DNA of 64,000 nucleotides, from NCBI GenBank assembly GCA_021768185.1, contig JAETNP010000014.1, positions 34,599 through 98,598 of the forward strand, in the 5' to 3' direction. The DNA is from Oscillospiraceae bacterium. GTDB lineage: Bacteria > Bacillota > Clostridia > Oscillospirales > Oscillospiraceae. Below, piece after piece: positions 27,182 to 35,176 of the stretch; within the stretch, counting starts at the first letter, position 1; the number at the start of each line of letters is the position of its first letter. The translations under genes and the position numbers were made by a program. The notes under the pieces were generated by a model. The model searched no databases. It had not been told where the DNA came from and saw only the letters and a program-made list of their open reading frames with translations.

Positions 27182-27635
27182 CCTTGAAAATTCCCCTGAC
27201 TTTTTTCTTTCGTCATTTCCACCGCATTTGCAGCTCGCACCCCGGTGGCTTGGGAACAGTACGGATCAGGCTCGGCAAAGCCTGCACGGGCGTGTACCAG
27301 GGGTCTCTACTGCTTTCAACCCCAGGGCAGCCCGCCTCTCTTATGCGGAGGCCATGCGTGGTGTCTCATTGTTCTCCCGGACAGAGTCAACACTGGGCGG
27401 CATGCCAAAGCCGCCCCGCACAGGTGGCATTCTCGCTCGCCGGAGGGGGCAAAACCCCCTCCGGGTCATCGCGTGCGCTGCGCGGCGCTCGTCTGTCCGG
27501 GTGGTTGTCCGTACTGCTGATATGAAGTTTTCAAGGTGCAGAAGGCTTGTTTGCCTTGGTTTTATTGTAAAGAGTGCGGGGACAGTTTGCTAATGAGCAG
27601 TAGACATATTCCTATGACCATTAGACATACTGCAA
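27182..27635. other. long GC-rich leader upstream of the helicase, no gene
   Basis: About 450 bases between the helicase and the XRE gene. It contains a perfect hairpin CCGGAGGGGG/CCCCCTCCGG at 27439-27463 and several smaller inverted repeats. Reading frames here overlap in all phases and lack start signals. It could be a structured leader, a transfer origin or an element landmark; nothing decisive is visible. Confidence 0.5.
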
Positions 27636-27944
27636 TCAAAGTTGTGCGTTCAATTGCGTCAAACGGTCAATCAGTTCCGTAATTTCGGACTTCAGGCATA
27701 GTCTACACTTGGTTTCCTGGGTCATATCCGGCTCCATTCCCAAAATCAAGGCATCCAACGACGCATGGAAAAATTCTGAAAGCTGTATGAACATATCCAC
27801 CGAGCAGCCTTTGCTACCAGCCTCAATCCGACTCAAAAAACTTTGGTCGATGTTCATTGCCTTTGCAAGTTCATTTTGGGTATATCCGTTTCGAATGCGA
27901 AGGTGCTGTATGTAGGCGCCACTGCGTTTCATATCATAATTCAT
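27636..27944 (-). CDS. XRE family helix-turn-helix regulator
   Basis: 102 residues. HTH_3 domain at about 11-66 (IQHLRIRNGYTQNELAKAMNIDQSFLSRIEAG) with a short C-terminal tail containing CRLCLKSE. GGAG lies about 8 bases before the ATG. Likely a regulator of the adjacent mobile module. Confidence 0.88.
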   Translation of the reverse strand: MNYDMKRSGAYIQHLRIRNGYTQNELAKAMNIDQSFLSRIEAGSKGCSVDMFIQLSEFFHASLDALILGMEPDMTQETKCRLCLKSEITELIDRLTQLNAQL

Positions 27945-28612
27945 TTGGTGATCTCCAATCTCAAGTTTATGTAGGAGTGCAGTTCGGGATTGAAAATCAC
28001 GGGTACTTTGCTATGTACGGCTGCCAAGATCGTCTATACTGCCGTTCTACAAATTTCCCTAAAATTCGACAAAGGAAAACGGCGGGAAACTTTATGTGTT
28101 TCCCGCCGTTTTCCTTCATGGAATCAATATGGATTTGTGATGATATGTATATGCTGCCCTTGCCCCAATTGGAGTGCCCTAAATTCCAACCAGTCAAGAA
28201 CACTCGAGAGCGTTGGGTGCTGTTAGCGATCAAAGTACCCGCGCCCACCCTTCAAAGGTGCGCCACAAGCAAATGCTGTTTTGCTGTAGAGCTTATTTCT
28301 TTATTTATAACGACAATTTGTCAATATAGAGCTGCCAAAAAGCGCAGAGCCAACAACGGTCGATGGGTTCCTCTGAAAGAATATCCAATGCACTTCACAG
28401 ACAGCAACGGGAATTAGCAGGGGGTTAATATCTCAAAATAGTTCGGAAAGACTTTGTTCAGAACAGCATCAATATGACATTTACTCAGTACACTCCGCTT
28501 CTGACACCAGTTCCCGGATGATAGGCCGCGCTGCCTCCACTTATTCTCAGGTTTGAGCAGCCGGAGACTTCTCATTTTTTAGTGAAAACGCCCCTGCTTG
28601 TGTTGTGCAGAT
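27945..28612. other. intergenic, one strong hairpin, no gene seen
   Basis: At 28074-28114 there is a perfect 17-bp stem GGAAAACGGCGGGAAAC with a 7-base loop. The remainder shows no coding frame with a start signal. Composition is mixed, as expected at a junction between mobile and other DNA. Confidence 0.5.
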
Positions 28613-29923
28613 TTAGTTTTCTTCTGAAAAAGGAGGAAAGCACAGCTCAATTTGAAATTCGGAATTCGTTTGCAGAACCTGGCACTCTCCCCTCATTTTT
28701 TCCATCATTGCCTTCATATTCGCAAGCCCGATATGCGTACTCTCCGGCCCCACTCCCCCATATCGGATACTGTTGCGAAACAAAAGCCCCACGTAGCCAT
28801 CCTTCTCAAAAGTCTCTATTAAAATCTGTTCTTCCGGGTCAGCATATTTGAGAATATTGGAGGCAATGTTGTCGATCAGCCTCTTGATATAAGGCTGATA
28901 CACGGCGATACCCACCAGTGGCCAATCCAGTTCCAGCCGAAAGGTAAATCCCTGCCGTCGCAAATGACTTACAAATTCTGACAGGGTATCGAGGAGCACA
29001 TCTCGAAAAAGAACAGGGGGGTCCAACACAACGTCTTGAGAGCGGGATACCAGCGAGTATTCAAAGATATTTTCTGAGAGCTGCTTGATCTGAGCCGCCT
29101 TGGCATCAATCTTTTCCAAATACTCATTTAACTGGCCTGGATCGTATTTTTTCAACCGCAGAATATCGGTATAAATTTGCAGCGTTGTCAAAGGGGTGCG
29201 CAGATCGTGGGACATCTCCGTGATCATGGACTGATTGGCCCGGAAGATCGAGGCCTCTCGTTCCCGCTGCTCCTTGAAGGCAATACGCATGTCATCCAGG
29301 CTTTTGGCCAGCTGCGACAGTTCGTGATCTCCCCGGAGGGTAATGGACGCATCCAGGTCGCCGCCCTCCATGGCATGGATCTCGTTATTCAGCTGACAGA
29401 TATATCGAACCAGATTCTGGCAGCCGCTCAAAAAGATCAAGAGAAAGAGCAGAAAAGCGAGAATCAGGGCGGCGATCAGCAGGATAGAAAACCAGTGGTA
29501 GGTGTCATTAGCGTAAATGACAATGTCAGCCTCCCCATCAGAAAACCCGACCCGATAGTAAGATGCCCAGTCATAGGCGGGTGATTCTTCCTCATTGTCC
29601 ATCTGTTCCTCCGGAGCGGAGGAGCTGTAGAGAAGGAGATGGGAACGGTAAACCTCCAGCAGGATCAAGGGCTGTTTCTTCACCCAGGAAGTAAGCTGGG
29701 CGGTGTCTCTGGTGGACAGTTCATTCTTTTCAACATAGCTCTGGAGATCCTGTACCCGCTTCTCCGTGAGCTGCTCCTGAAAATCTGAATTTTCCAAAAA
29801 CTGCGTCAGCAGAGCTTCGCCGCCGAAGTAGATGCAGCCAAACAGCAGGACACTCAATGCCCCCGCCAGCAGGAGCAGGCACCCCAAGTGTGCCGTCAGA
29901 CTGGAAAATCTAGCTTTCTTCAT
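28613..29923 (-). CDS. sensor histidine kinase (TCS-1)
   Basis: 436 residues. Two transmembrane helices (about 13-33 and 145-166) flank an extracellular sensor of about 110 residues. A HAMP-like linker follows, then HisKA with MSHDLRTPL (His239) and an ATP-binding domain with N-box DNIASNILKYA. The usual DxGxG box is not recognizable (KDGYVGLLFRNSI) and the distal GxG-type segment is HIGLANMK, so catalytic activity may be unusual. Start at 29923 overlaps the regulator gene by 14 bp. Close paralogue of the kinase at 35177. Confidence 0.9.
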   Translation of the reverse strand: MKKARFSSLTAHLGCLLLLAGALSVLLFGCIYFGGEALLTQFLENSDFQEQLTEKRVQDLQSYVEKNELSTRDTAQLTSWVKKQPLILLEVYRSHLLLYSSSAPEEQMDNEEESPAYDWASYYRVGFSDGEADIVIYANDTYHWFSILLIAALILAFLLFLLIFLSGCQNLVRYICQLNNEIHAMEGGDLDASITLRGDHELSQLAKSLDDMRIAFKEQREREASIFRANQSMITEMSHDLRTPLTTLQIYTDILRLKKYDPGQLNEYLEKIDAKAAQIKQLSENIFEYSLVSRSQDVVLDPPVLFRDVLLDTLSEFVSHLRRQGFTFRLELDWPLVGIAVYQPYIKRLIDNIASNILKYADPEEQILIETFEKDGYVGLLFRNSIRYGGVGPESTHIGLANMKAMMEKMRGECQVLQTNSEFQIELCFPPFSEEN

Positions 29924-30629
29924 TGCCGCTCCCCTCAAAACGATACCCTTTGCCCCAGACTGTTTTGATATAGTTCGGTTCCTGGGGGTTCTCCTCGATC
30001 TTGACCCGCAGCTTGCGGATATGCACCATGACCGTGCCGTTGGAAATATAATAGTAGGGTTCTTCCCAGACCGTCTCATAGATGCTCTGTATGGAAAAGA
30101 TCCTCTGGGGCGTCCGCATCAGGAGCCGAAGGATCTGGTACTCGATCTCCGTCAGCTCCACCTCCTTCTCCCGCACCCATACTTGGTTGTAATCCAGATT
30201 GAGCCGAATGCCGCGCAGGGCAAGGAAACGGTCCTCTCCCGCCTCCTGCGCTTTTCCACGGTAGACACAGTAGCGCCTCAGCAGGGCCTTCACCCTTGCG
30301 ATCAATTCCGTATAGGAAAATGGCTTGGTCAGGTAATCGTCTCCGCCGGCGGTGAGGCCCACCAGCTTGTCTGTCTCCTGCGCCTTGGCGGTCAAAAACA
30401 GGATGGGGACGGCGGAGGTCTTCCGTATTTCCTCGCACACCCGCAACCCGCTCATACCAGGCATCATAATATCCAGGATCACCAGATCCACCGCCTCAGA
30501 CAAACACTCCAATGCCTGCTGTCCGTTCCCGGCCTCCAGAATGGTGTAGTTTTCTCCACGAAGCAGAATGCGGATACCTTCCCGGATGTCCATATCGTCA
30601 TCAACGACCAAAATCGTTTGCGTGTCCAT
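29910..30629 (-). CDS. OmpR/VanR-type response regulator (TCS-1)
   Basis: 239 residues. Receiver domain with acidic pocket VVDDD (9-12) and phospho-acceptor Asp53 in LVILDIMMPG, Lys in LTKPFSY, then a winged-helix domain ending TVWGKGYRFEG. Start at 30629 has AGGAGGG 7 bases upstream; the longer frame has no such site. Partner of the kinase downstream. Candidate binder of the TT(A/C)AG(A/G) boxes of this locus. Confidence 0.93.
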   Translation of the reverse strand: MDTQTILVVDDDMDIREGIRILLRGENYTILEAGNGQQALECLSEAVDLVILDIMMPGMSGLRVCEEIRKTSAVPILFLTAKAQETDKLVGLTAGGDDYLTKPFSYTELIARVKALLRRYCVYRGKAQEAGEDRFLALRGIRLNLDYNQVWVREKEVELTEIEYQILRLLMRTPQRIFSIQSIYETVWEEPYYYISNGTVMVHIRKLRVKIEENPQEPNYIKTVWGKGYRFEGSGNEES

Positions 30630-30651
30630 GTGCTGCCCTCCTGTACTAAAA

Positions 30652-30692
30652 TGACGGATACCCCCGCGCAAAAGCGTGGGAGGTATCCGCTA
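30652..30692 (-). terminator. hairpin between lipoprotein gene and TCS-1
   Basis: Leftward GCGGATACC...GGTATCCGT with TCATTTTAG after it; weak terminator, likely allowing read-through. Confidence 0.45.
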
Positions 30693-30698
30693 TGAGCC

Positions 30699-31130
30699 TT
30701 ACTTCCCTTTCGCAGGGGCCTTGCTGGCGGCGCTGCCGGTGGGCTTTTGGGCAGCTTCGGTCTTTCCGGTGGTCACGGCCTTTTTACCGTCATCGCCGGT
30801 CTTGGTGCTCTTGTCACCCTTTGCGGTATCGTCAGCCTTACCGGATTCACCCTTCTCGGCATCCTGATCCTTCTTCTCGGGGTCGGCCTTCTTGGTATCC
30901 TGGTTCTTCTTGCTGCTATTGAGCTTTTTGTCGGTGGCCTTGTCCTTCGTCTTGCTGGTGGTTTTTTTCTTGTCAGCCTTCTGATCCGTTTGCACCTGGG
31001 TCTGCTGCTGCTTGGTCGTGCCGGTTTTGTCGGTCTTTTTTCCTCCTGTGCAGCCCGCCAGGGCGGAGACGGAGACCATCAGGGCGAGGGCGACAGCCAT
31101 CAGGCGCTGGAAACGAACGGTCTTTTTCAT
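30699..31130 (-). CDS. Lys/Asp/Thr-rich lipoprotein of unknown function
   Basis: 143 residues. A signal sequence ends in the lipobox LAGC (Cys27), followed by an extremely hydrophilic tail of Lys, Asp, Thr and Gly with no aromatic residues. The mature part is predicted disordered and strongly basic overall. Positioned directly upstream of TCS-1 on the same strand and under a promoter with the shared half-site array, so it is likely a regulon member and perhaps a modulator of the sensor or of cell-surface charge. Confidence 0.8.
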   Translation of the reverse strand: MKKTVRFQRLMAVALALMVSVSALAGCTGGKKTDKTGTTKQQQTQVQTDQKADKKKTTSKTKDKATDKKLNSSKKNQDTKKADPEKKDQDAEKGESGKADDTAKGDKSTKTGDDGKKAVTTGKTEAAQKPTGSAASKAPAKGK

Positions 31131-31193
31131 AATGTAGTATCCTTTCTGTTACTTCGTTTTTTGGGGGGAGCGTTCTTGCTCCCTACACTGCCT

Positions 31194-31248
31194 ATTCTAG
31201 CTGGTATTTCTTAATACTTTTGGACTAGAGACCTTAACAAACCTTAAC
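31194..31248 (-). promoter_or_regulatory. TTMAGR-box promoter of the lipoprotein gene
   Basis: Reading leftward, half-sites TTAAGG begin at 31247 and 31237 and TTAAGA at 31214; the -10 TAGAAT begins at 31199. Spacings from the first box are 10, 33 and 48, identical to those of the promoters at 31771 and 37273. The distal boxes overlap the stop codon of the GNAT gene. Confidence 0.7.
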
Positions 31249-31714
31249 TTCGTCCCATTTCCTTGCGCAGGACATACATGCACTCATCCCGGTTTCCGTT
31301 CTCGAATTCCACCTTTACAATATGAAAGCCGCATTTGTTCACATAGAAATAGACGTTGCGGGGCAGGCAAGCAGCGATCACAGTTTCCCAGCTTTTTGCC
31401 AGAGGGTAGGATCGTTCGATCATATTCCACATCATGTGTCCAATGCCGCAGTCGATGTGATTCGGATCTACCCATAACAATTCCAATGTGTTGTGTCCCT
31501 CGGCCCCAAAGGACACGACCGCCCCGCCTACCATCCGCCCGCCCCGGTAGGCCGCTATCGGGGCTGTGCCGGGCCTCTCCAGTACGCCATGCAAGGTGGG
31601 CAGCTCCATTTCAGCTTCCTCCAGATCCCGCATGGTAAACGCAAAGGAACGCCGCAGCATGACTTCCGCCTCGGCTAAATCTTTACGGTCAATGGGTCTA
31701 AGCAGTAATTCCAT
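31244..31714 (-). CDS. GNAT acetyltransferase
   Basis: 156 residues with the acetyltransferase fold: LELLWVDPNHIDCGIGHMMWNMIE corresponds to beta-4 and the CoA loop, and RNVYFYVNKCGFHIV to the C-terminal strand/helix. AGGAGGT precedes the ATG. Under a promoter of the shared half-site type, so part of the two-component regulon. Substrate unknown. Confidence 0.85.
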   Translation of the reverse strand: MELLLRPIDRKDLAEAEVMLRRSFAFTMRDLEEAEMELPTLHGVLERPGTAPIAAYRGGRMVGGAVVSFGAEGHNTLELLWVDPNHIDCGIGHMMWNMIERSYPLAKSWETVIAACLPRNVYFYVNKCGFHIVKVEFENGNRDECMYVLRKEMGRS

Positions 31715-31770
31715 TTTGATACCTCCTATGCAAATTTTCCCGCCGCCTGTCAGAGCAGGCCGGTAAAACC

Positions 31771-31824
31771 ATTTTACACGTTAAACCTTAATACTTTAGG
31801 AGGGAAGTCCTTAACGATTCTGAA
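31771..31824 (-). promoter_or_regulatory. TTMAGR-box promoter of the GNAT gene
   Basis: Leftward half-sites TTCAGA (31824), TTAAGG (31814) and TTAAGG (31791), then -10 TAAAAT (31776). The 0/10/33/48 spacing is exact. Confidence 0.7.
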
Positions 31825-31833
31825 CTTTACGCC

Positions 31834-31866
31834 GCCGCGCCTGCAATCAAAAATTGCAGGCGCGGC
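31834..31866 (-). terminator. intrinsic terminator after the disordered-protein gene
   Basis: Perfect 14-bp stem GCCGCGCCTGCAAT / ATTGCAGGCGCGGC with a 5-base loop, 20 bases downstream of the leftward gene ending at 31886. Confidence 0.65.
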
Positions 31867-31885
31867 AGCCATATGCATGAAATTT

Positions 31886-32476
31886 TTACCGCTGCGCGGC
31901 CTTCAGCGAGCGTTTGATCTGCTCCAGTTTTTGTTTCAGCGACTTCCGTTCCTCACTGTCCCCGGTAGAACGCACCTGCTGCTCCAGGCGCTTTTTCCGC
32001 ATTTCCAGCACTTGGACATTCTGCCTGCCGCCAGAAGCACTTGCTTTCTCCTGCTTAAGCTTCTTTTCCGGAACGTACCTATCCTGCACAGGCTGTCTCC
32101 CAGCGGCAGTCTCAGGAGCTGCGGCGGAAGCGGAGGTCCCGCCGTCCTGGTCTGCCGCGGATCCCTGGGGCGGCGCGTTAAATTGGATGCGGGTATTCCC
32201 CTCGCCGTCTGAAACGGGCTGATAGTGTCCGTAGGACACCGTGTCCTCCGGTTCCTGCGGTATGTACTGGTCGCAGGTCGGACGTCTGGCGGGAGCCGCA
32301 GCGGCTTTGCCAGCCTCGGCGGTACCGGCTACTTGTCCGGCCTGTACCTCCAGAGCGGCCTTCGCGGATGAGGCGTTCCCGGCGGCGGACGCCGCCTGTT
32401 CCGGGTGCTTGATTTCCTCCGCCCTCGAAGCCGGTTCTTGCTGGATTCCGGTATTTGTGTTCACTTTCATGTCCAT
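31886..32476 (-). CDS. Ala/Gln-rich disordered protein with C-terminal coiled coil, unknown
   Basis: 196 residues without signal peptide or membrane segment. Residues 1-65 are Ala/Glu-rich and low complexity. Two similar short motifs, CDQYIPQE and QDRYVPEK, lie about 65 residues apart. The last 55 residues (EMRKKRLEQQVRS...LKQKLEQIKRSLKAAQR) predict a coiled coil. AGGAGG precedes the ATG. Its upstream region carries four phased TTCAGA/TTAAGA half-sites, so it is likely controlled with the rest of this locus. Confidence 0.75.
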   Translation of the reverse strand: MDMKVNTNTGIQQEPASRAEEIKHPEQAASAAGNASSAKAALEVQAGQVAGTAEAGKAAAAPARRPTCDQYIPQEPEDTVSYGHYQPVSDGEGNTRIQFNAPPQGSAADQDGGTSASAAAPETAAGRQPVQDRYVPEKKLKQEKASASGGRQNVQVLEMRKKRLEQQVRSTGDSEERKSLKQKLEQIKRSLKAAQR

Positions 32477-32518
32477 AATCGTTACCTCCTATCGGATATT
32501 GGCTCTTCTGCCGCTTTG

Positions 32519-32581
32519 ATTATAGCAAAAACGGTCCGCTGTTTCTCTTAAGCTATCTGAAAATATCTGAAGAATTCTGAA
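32519..32581 (-). promoter_or_regulatory. four phased half-sites and -10 box upstream of the disordered-protein gene
   Basis: Leftward TTCAGA at 32581, 32571 and 32561 and TTAAGA at 32551, spaced exactly 10 bp, then TATAAT at 32524. Same half-site consensus as the other boxes but a different arrangement. An opposite-facing TTCAGA lies at 32603-32608. Confidence 0.55.
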
Positions 32582-32711
32582 GATGTGGAATCTTTAGATA
32601 TTTTCAGAATTTGTTCCATAAAATTTTAAGATTACAGGCGTATCCTGATTTGCGGAGTCTTCCGGAGGACTCCGCAAATTTTTGCCTGTAACAGAAAGGA
32701 TGGATCAATTG

Positions 32712-35135
32712 ATGCAACACAAAGTAAAACGGCCCATGGCGGTGTTACTGATATTGCTGCTGCTTTTCAGCCTGGTGGCCTGCGGGAAAAACGAGGACGG
32801 GGGAGCAGATCAGCTTTCCGCTACCGTCTACGTTCCAAAATTCACCAACCTTACACTGGATGCCAATTACATCAACGGCGGCGCGGCGGGGGCGGACGGC
32901 GTCTACCTCCTCACCCAGAAGGATGAGGAAACCAAGATGATCGATCCTGCCACCAAGGAAGAGGTTTCGTCTTATACGACCGTCTATGGCATCTACCATG
33001 TTCCACTGGACGGCGGCCAGCCGGTAAAGCTGGCGGACTATCAACCATCCAGCCTGCCGGACGGCGCGGAGGGAAATGTCTATGCGGAGCGGCTCTCTGT
33101 AGACACGGATGGAAAACTGTGGGTCACGGAAAACATCAATACCTACACATTCAACCTGCCGGAAGGTTTTGACGAGACCACGGGCAATAAATGGGATTAT
33201 CAGTCTGATTCCCAAACGACCGTGCTCCGGCGGCAGTTGGATACTACAGGTAAAGAAGTCAGACGGGTCGATTTGAGCGGATTGCGGGAGAAACTGGAGA
33301 AACTGAAGGTGGACACCGTCAACAACATCTCCTTTGACCGGGAAGGGCGCGTCTATGCTTGCAATGATAAGAAAATATTCGTGCTGGACGCGGATCTCAA
33401 TGAGTTGTTCACCGTGGAGGGCGAGGAGCTTTGGAGTGAGCTGACACCGCTGAGCGATGGCCGCATGGGGATGCTCCGCTCCCAGTATGACGAAACTTCT
33501 CAAACAGTCAAGACCACCCTGCTCACCATCGACACGACGGCAAAGACCTGGGGGGAAAAATACGATTTCCCCACGAATGCCGGCAATCTTCTGCCCGGAG
33601 GTGGAGACTATCTGTGCTATTACCAAAACGGCGATTCTGTCTATGGCTATAAGGCCGGAGAACCGGAGGGGGAGAAGCTGTTCTCCTGGGTGGATTCAGA
33701 CATTGATCAGAGCAATATTTCCTTCTTTTCCATACTGCCTGACGGGAGGGCGGCGGCTCTTACCCAGCAGTGGGAAAACGACAAGATATCCTATCAGCTC
33801 GCCATATTGACAGCTGTGGATCGGGCTGCCCTGCCGGAAAAGACCCTTCTGACCTACGCCACTCTCGCCTTGGATTGGAACATACGGACAAAGATCATTG
33901 CATTCAACAAAACCAGCAGCAAGTACCGCATTCAAATCAAGGACTACTCCGAGTTCAACACCGGAGATAACGCCAAGGGCGGCGTTACCCGGCTGAATAC
34001 AGAAATGCTATCCGGAAACATACCGGATATGCTGGACACCAGCTCCCTGCCCCTGCGCCAGTACGGGGCCAAGGGCTATCTGGAGGATCTGTGGCCTTAC
34101 ATTGACAAGGACCCTGACATTGGCCGGGCAAATTTGATGGAAAAGGTGTTCCAGGCAGCCCAGCAGGATGGAAAGCTCTATCAGATATTCAATTCCTTCT
34201 CTATTCAGACGGTGGCGGGCGCTAAGAAGATCGTCGGTGACGGGATGAGCTGGACTCTGGCAGATTTGCAGGAAGCTCTGGCGAAAATGCCGGAGGGCTG
34301 CGCCATTTTCGGCCAGTACGACACCAGAGGTGATATGCTTCGAACGGTGTTGAGCCAGAATATGAACAACTTTGTCAACTGGTCCACCGGGGAATGCAGT
34401 TTTGACAGTGAGAATTTCAAGTCCCTTCTGGCATTTTGCAATAGTTTTCCCGCAGAGTATAAGTACTCTGACGATGAAACCTATGAGACGACCTACGAGC
34501 GCGTTGTCTCTGGGAGACAGATGCTGATCCCGGTCTATCTATATGATCTGGACTGGAGTTTTCAGGAAATGAAGGTGTCCCTTGGCGGTGACATCTCCTT
34601 TGTGGGCTATCCTAAAGAAGACGGCAGCGTGGGCAGCAGTTTCCAGCTGGGAACCGGCATCGCCATGTCCAGCGCCTGCAAGGACAAAGACGGAGTTTGG
34701 TCCTTCATGCGGCAGCTGCTCCTGCCAAAAGAAAAGGCGGAGGCTGCTGGCATCACCGCCACAGAAGCCTACACTTTCCCCTCCAATAAGCCGGATTTCG
34801 AGAAGAAAATGCAGGAGGCCATCACGCCCCAATATGAAACAGATGAAAACGGCAAGCAGGCCCTGGACGATCAGGGCAACCCCATCCCTGTCCCGCTGGG
34901 CGGCATGGTCCTCGCGGACGGCACGGATATCTCGCTGCCCCGCTCCACCCAGGCGGACTACGATCAACTGATGGCTCTGTATAACGCCATCACCACTGTG
35001 GCCGGGTATGACGAGAATATCTACAACATCGTCAACGAGGAGGCTGGAGCCTACTTCGCCGGGGACCGCAGTCTGGACGATATTGCAAGAAATATCCAAA
35101 ACAGGGTACGTCTGTACGTCAACGAGCAGCGGTAA
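32712..35135 (+). CDS. solute-binding-protein-like lipoprotein, large
   Basis: About 807 residues. The signal sequence ends at the lipobox LVAC (Cys near 25). The first 370 residues are repetitive and beta-rich (FDREGRVYACNDKKIFVLD and similar strands suggest a beta-propeller). From about 375 the protein resembles family 1 solute-binding proteins (NKTSSKYRIQIKDYSEFN, GNIPDMLDTSSLPLRQYGAKGYLEDLWPYID). The start at 32712 is favoured because AGAAAGGATGG lies 8-9 bases upstream; ATG at 32700 would overlap it. No permease or ATPase genes are adjacent, so it may act as a sensor partner for TCS-2 rather than in transport. Confidence 0.82.
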   Translation: MQHKVKRPMAVLLILLLLFSLVACGKNEDGGADQLSATVYVPKFTNLTLDANYINGGAAGADGVYLLTQKDEETKMIDPATKEEVSSYTTVYGIYHVPLDGGQPVKLADYQPSSLPDGAEGNVYAERLSVDTDGKLWVTENINTYTFNLPEGFDETTGNKWDYQSDSQTTVLRRQLDTTGKEVRRVDLSGLREKLEKLKVDTVNNISFDREGRVYACNDKKIFVLDADLNELFTVEGEELWSELTPLSDGRMGMLRSQYDETSQTVKTTLLTIDTTAKTWGEKYDFPTNAGNLLPGGGDYLCYYQNGDSVYGYKAGEPEGEKLFSWVDSDIDQSNISFFSILPDGRAAALTQQWENDKISYQLAILTAVDRAALPEKTLLTYATLALDWNIRTKIIAFNKTSSKYRIQIKDYSEFNTGDNAKGGVTRLNTEMLSGNIPDMLDTSSLPLRQYGAKGYLEDLWPYIDKDPDIGRANLMEKVFQAAQQDGKLYQIFNSFSIQTVAGAKKIVGDGMSWTLADLQEALAKMPEGCAIFGQYDTRGDMLRTVLSQNMNNFVNWSTGECSFDSENFKSLLAFCNSFPAEYKYSDDETYETTYERVVSGRQMLIPVYLYDLDWSFQEMKVSLGGDISFVGYPKEDGSVGSSFQLGTGIAMSSACKDKDGVWSFMRQLLLPKEKAEAAGITATEAYTFPSNKPDFEKKMQEAITPQYETDENGKQALDDQGNPIPVPLGGMVLADGTDISLPRSTQADYDQLMALYNAITTVAGYDENIYNIVNEEAGAYFAGDRSLDDIARNIQNRVRLYVNEQR

Positions 35136-35136
35136 C

Positions 35137-35175
35137 AAAATAGGGCGGCGCCATGGGGTGATCCCACGGCGCCGC
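35137..35175. terminator. bidirectional terminator
   Basis: GGGCGGCGCC-A-TGGG / CCCA-C-GGCGCCGC with AAAATA and TCTATTTT flanks, between convergent genes. Confidence 0.8.
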
Positions 35176-35176
35176 T

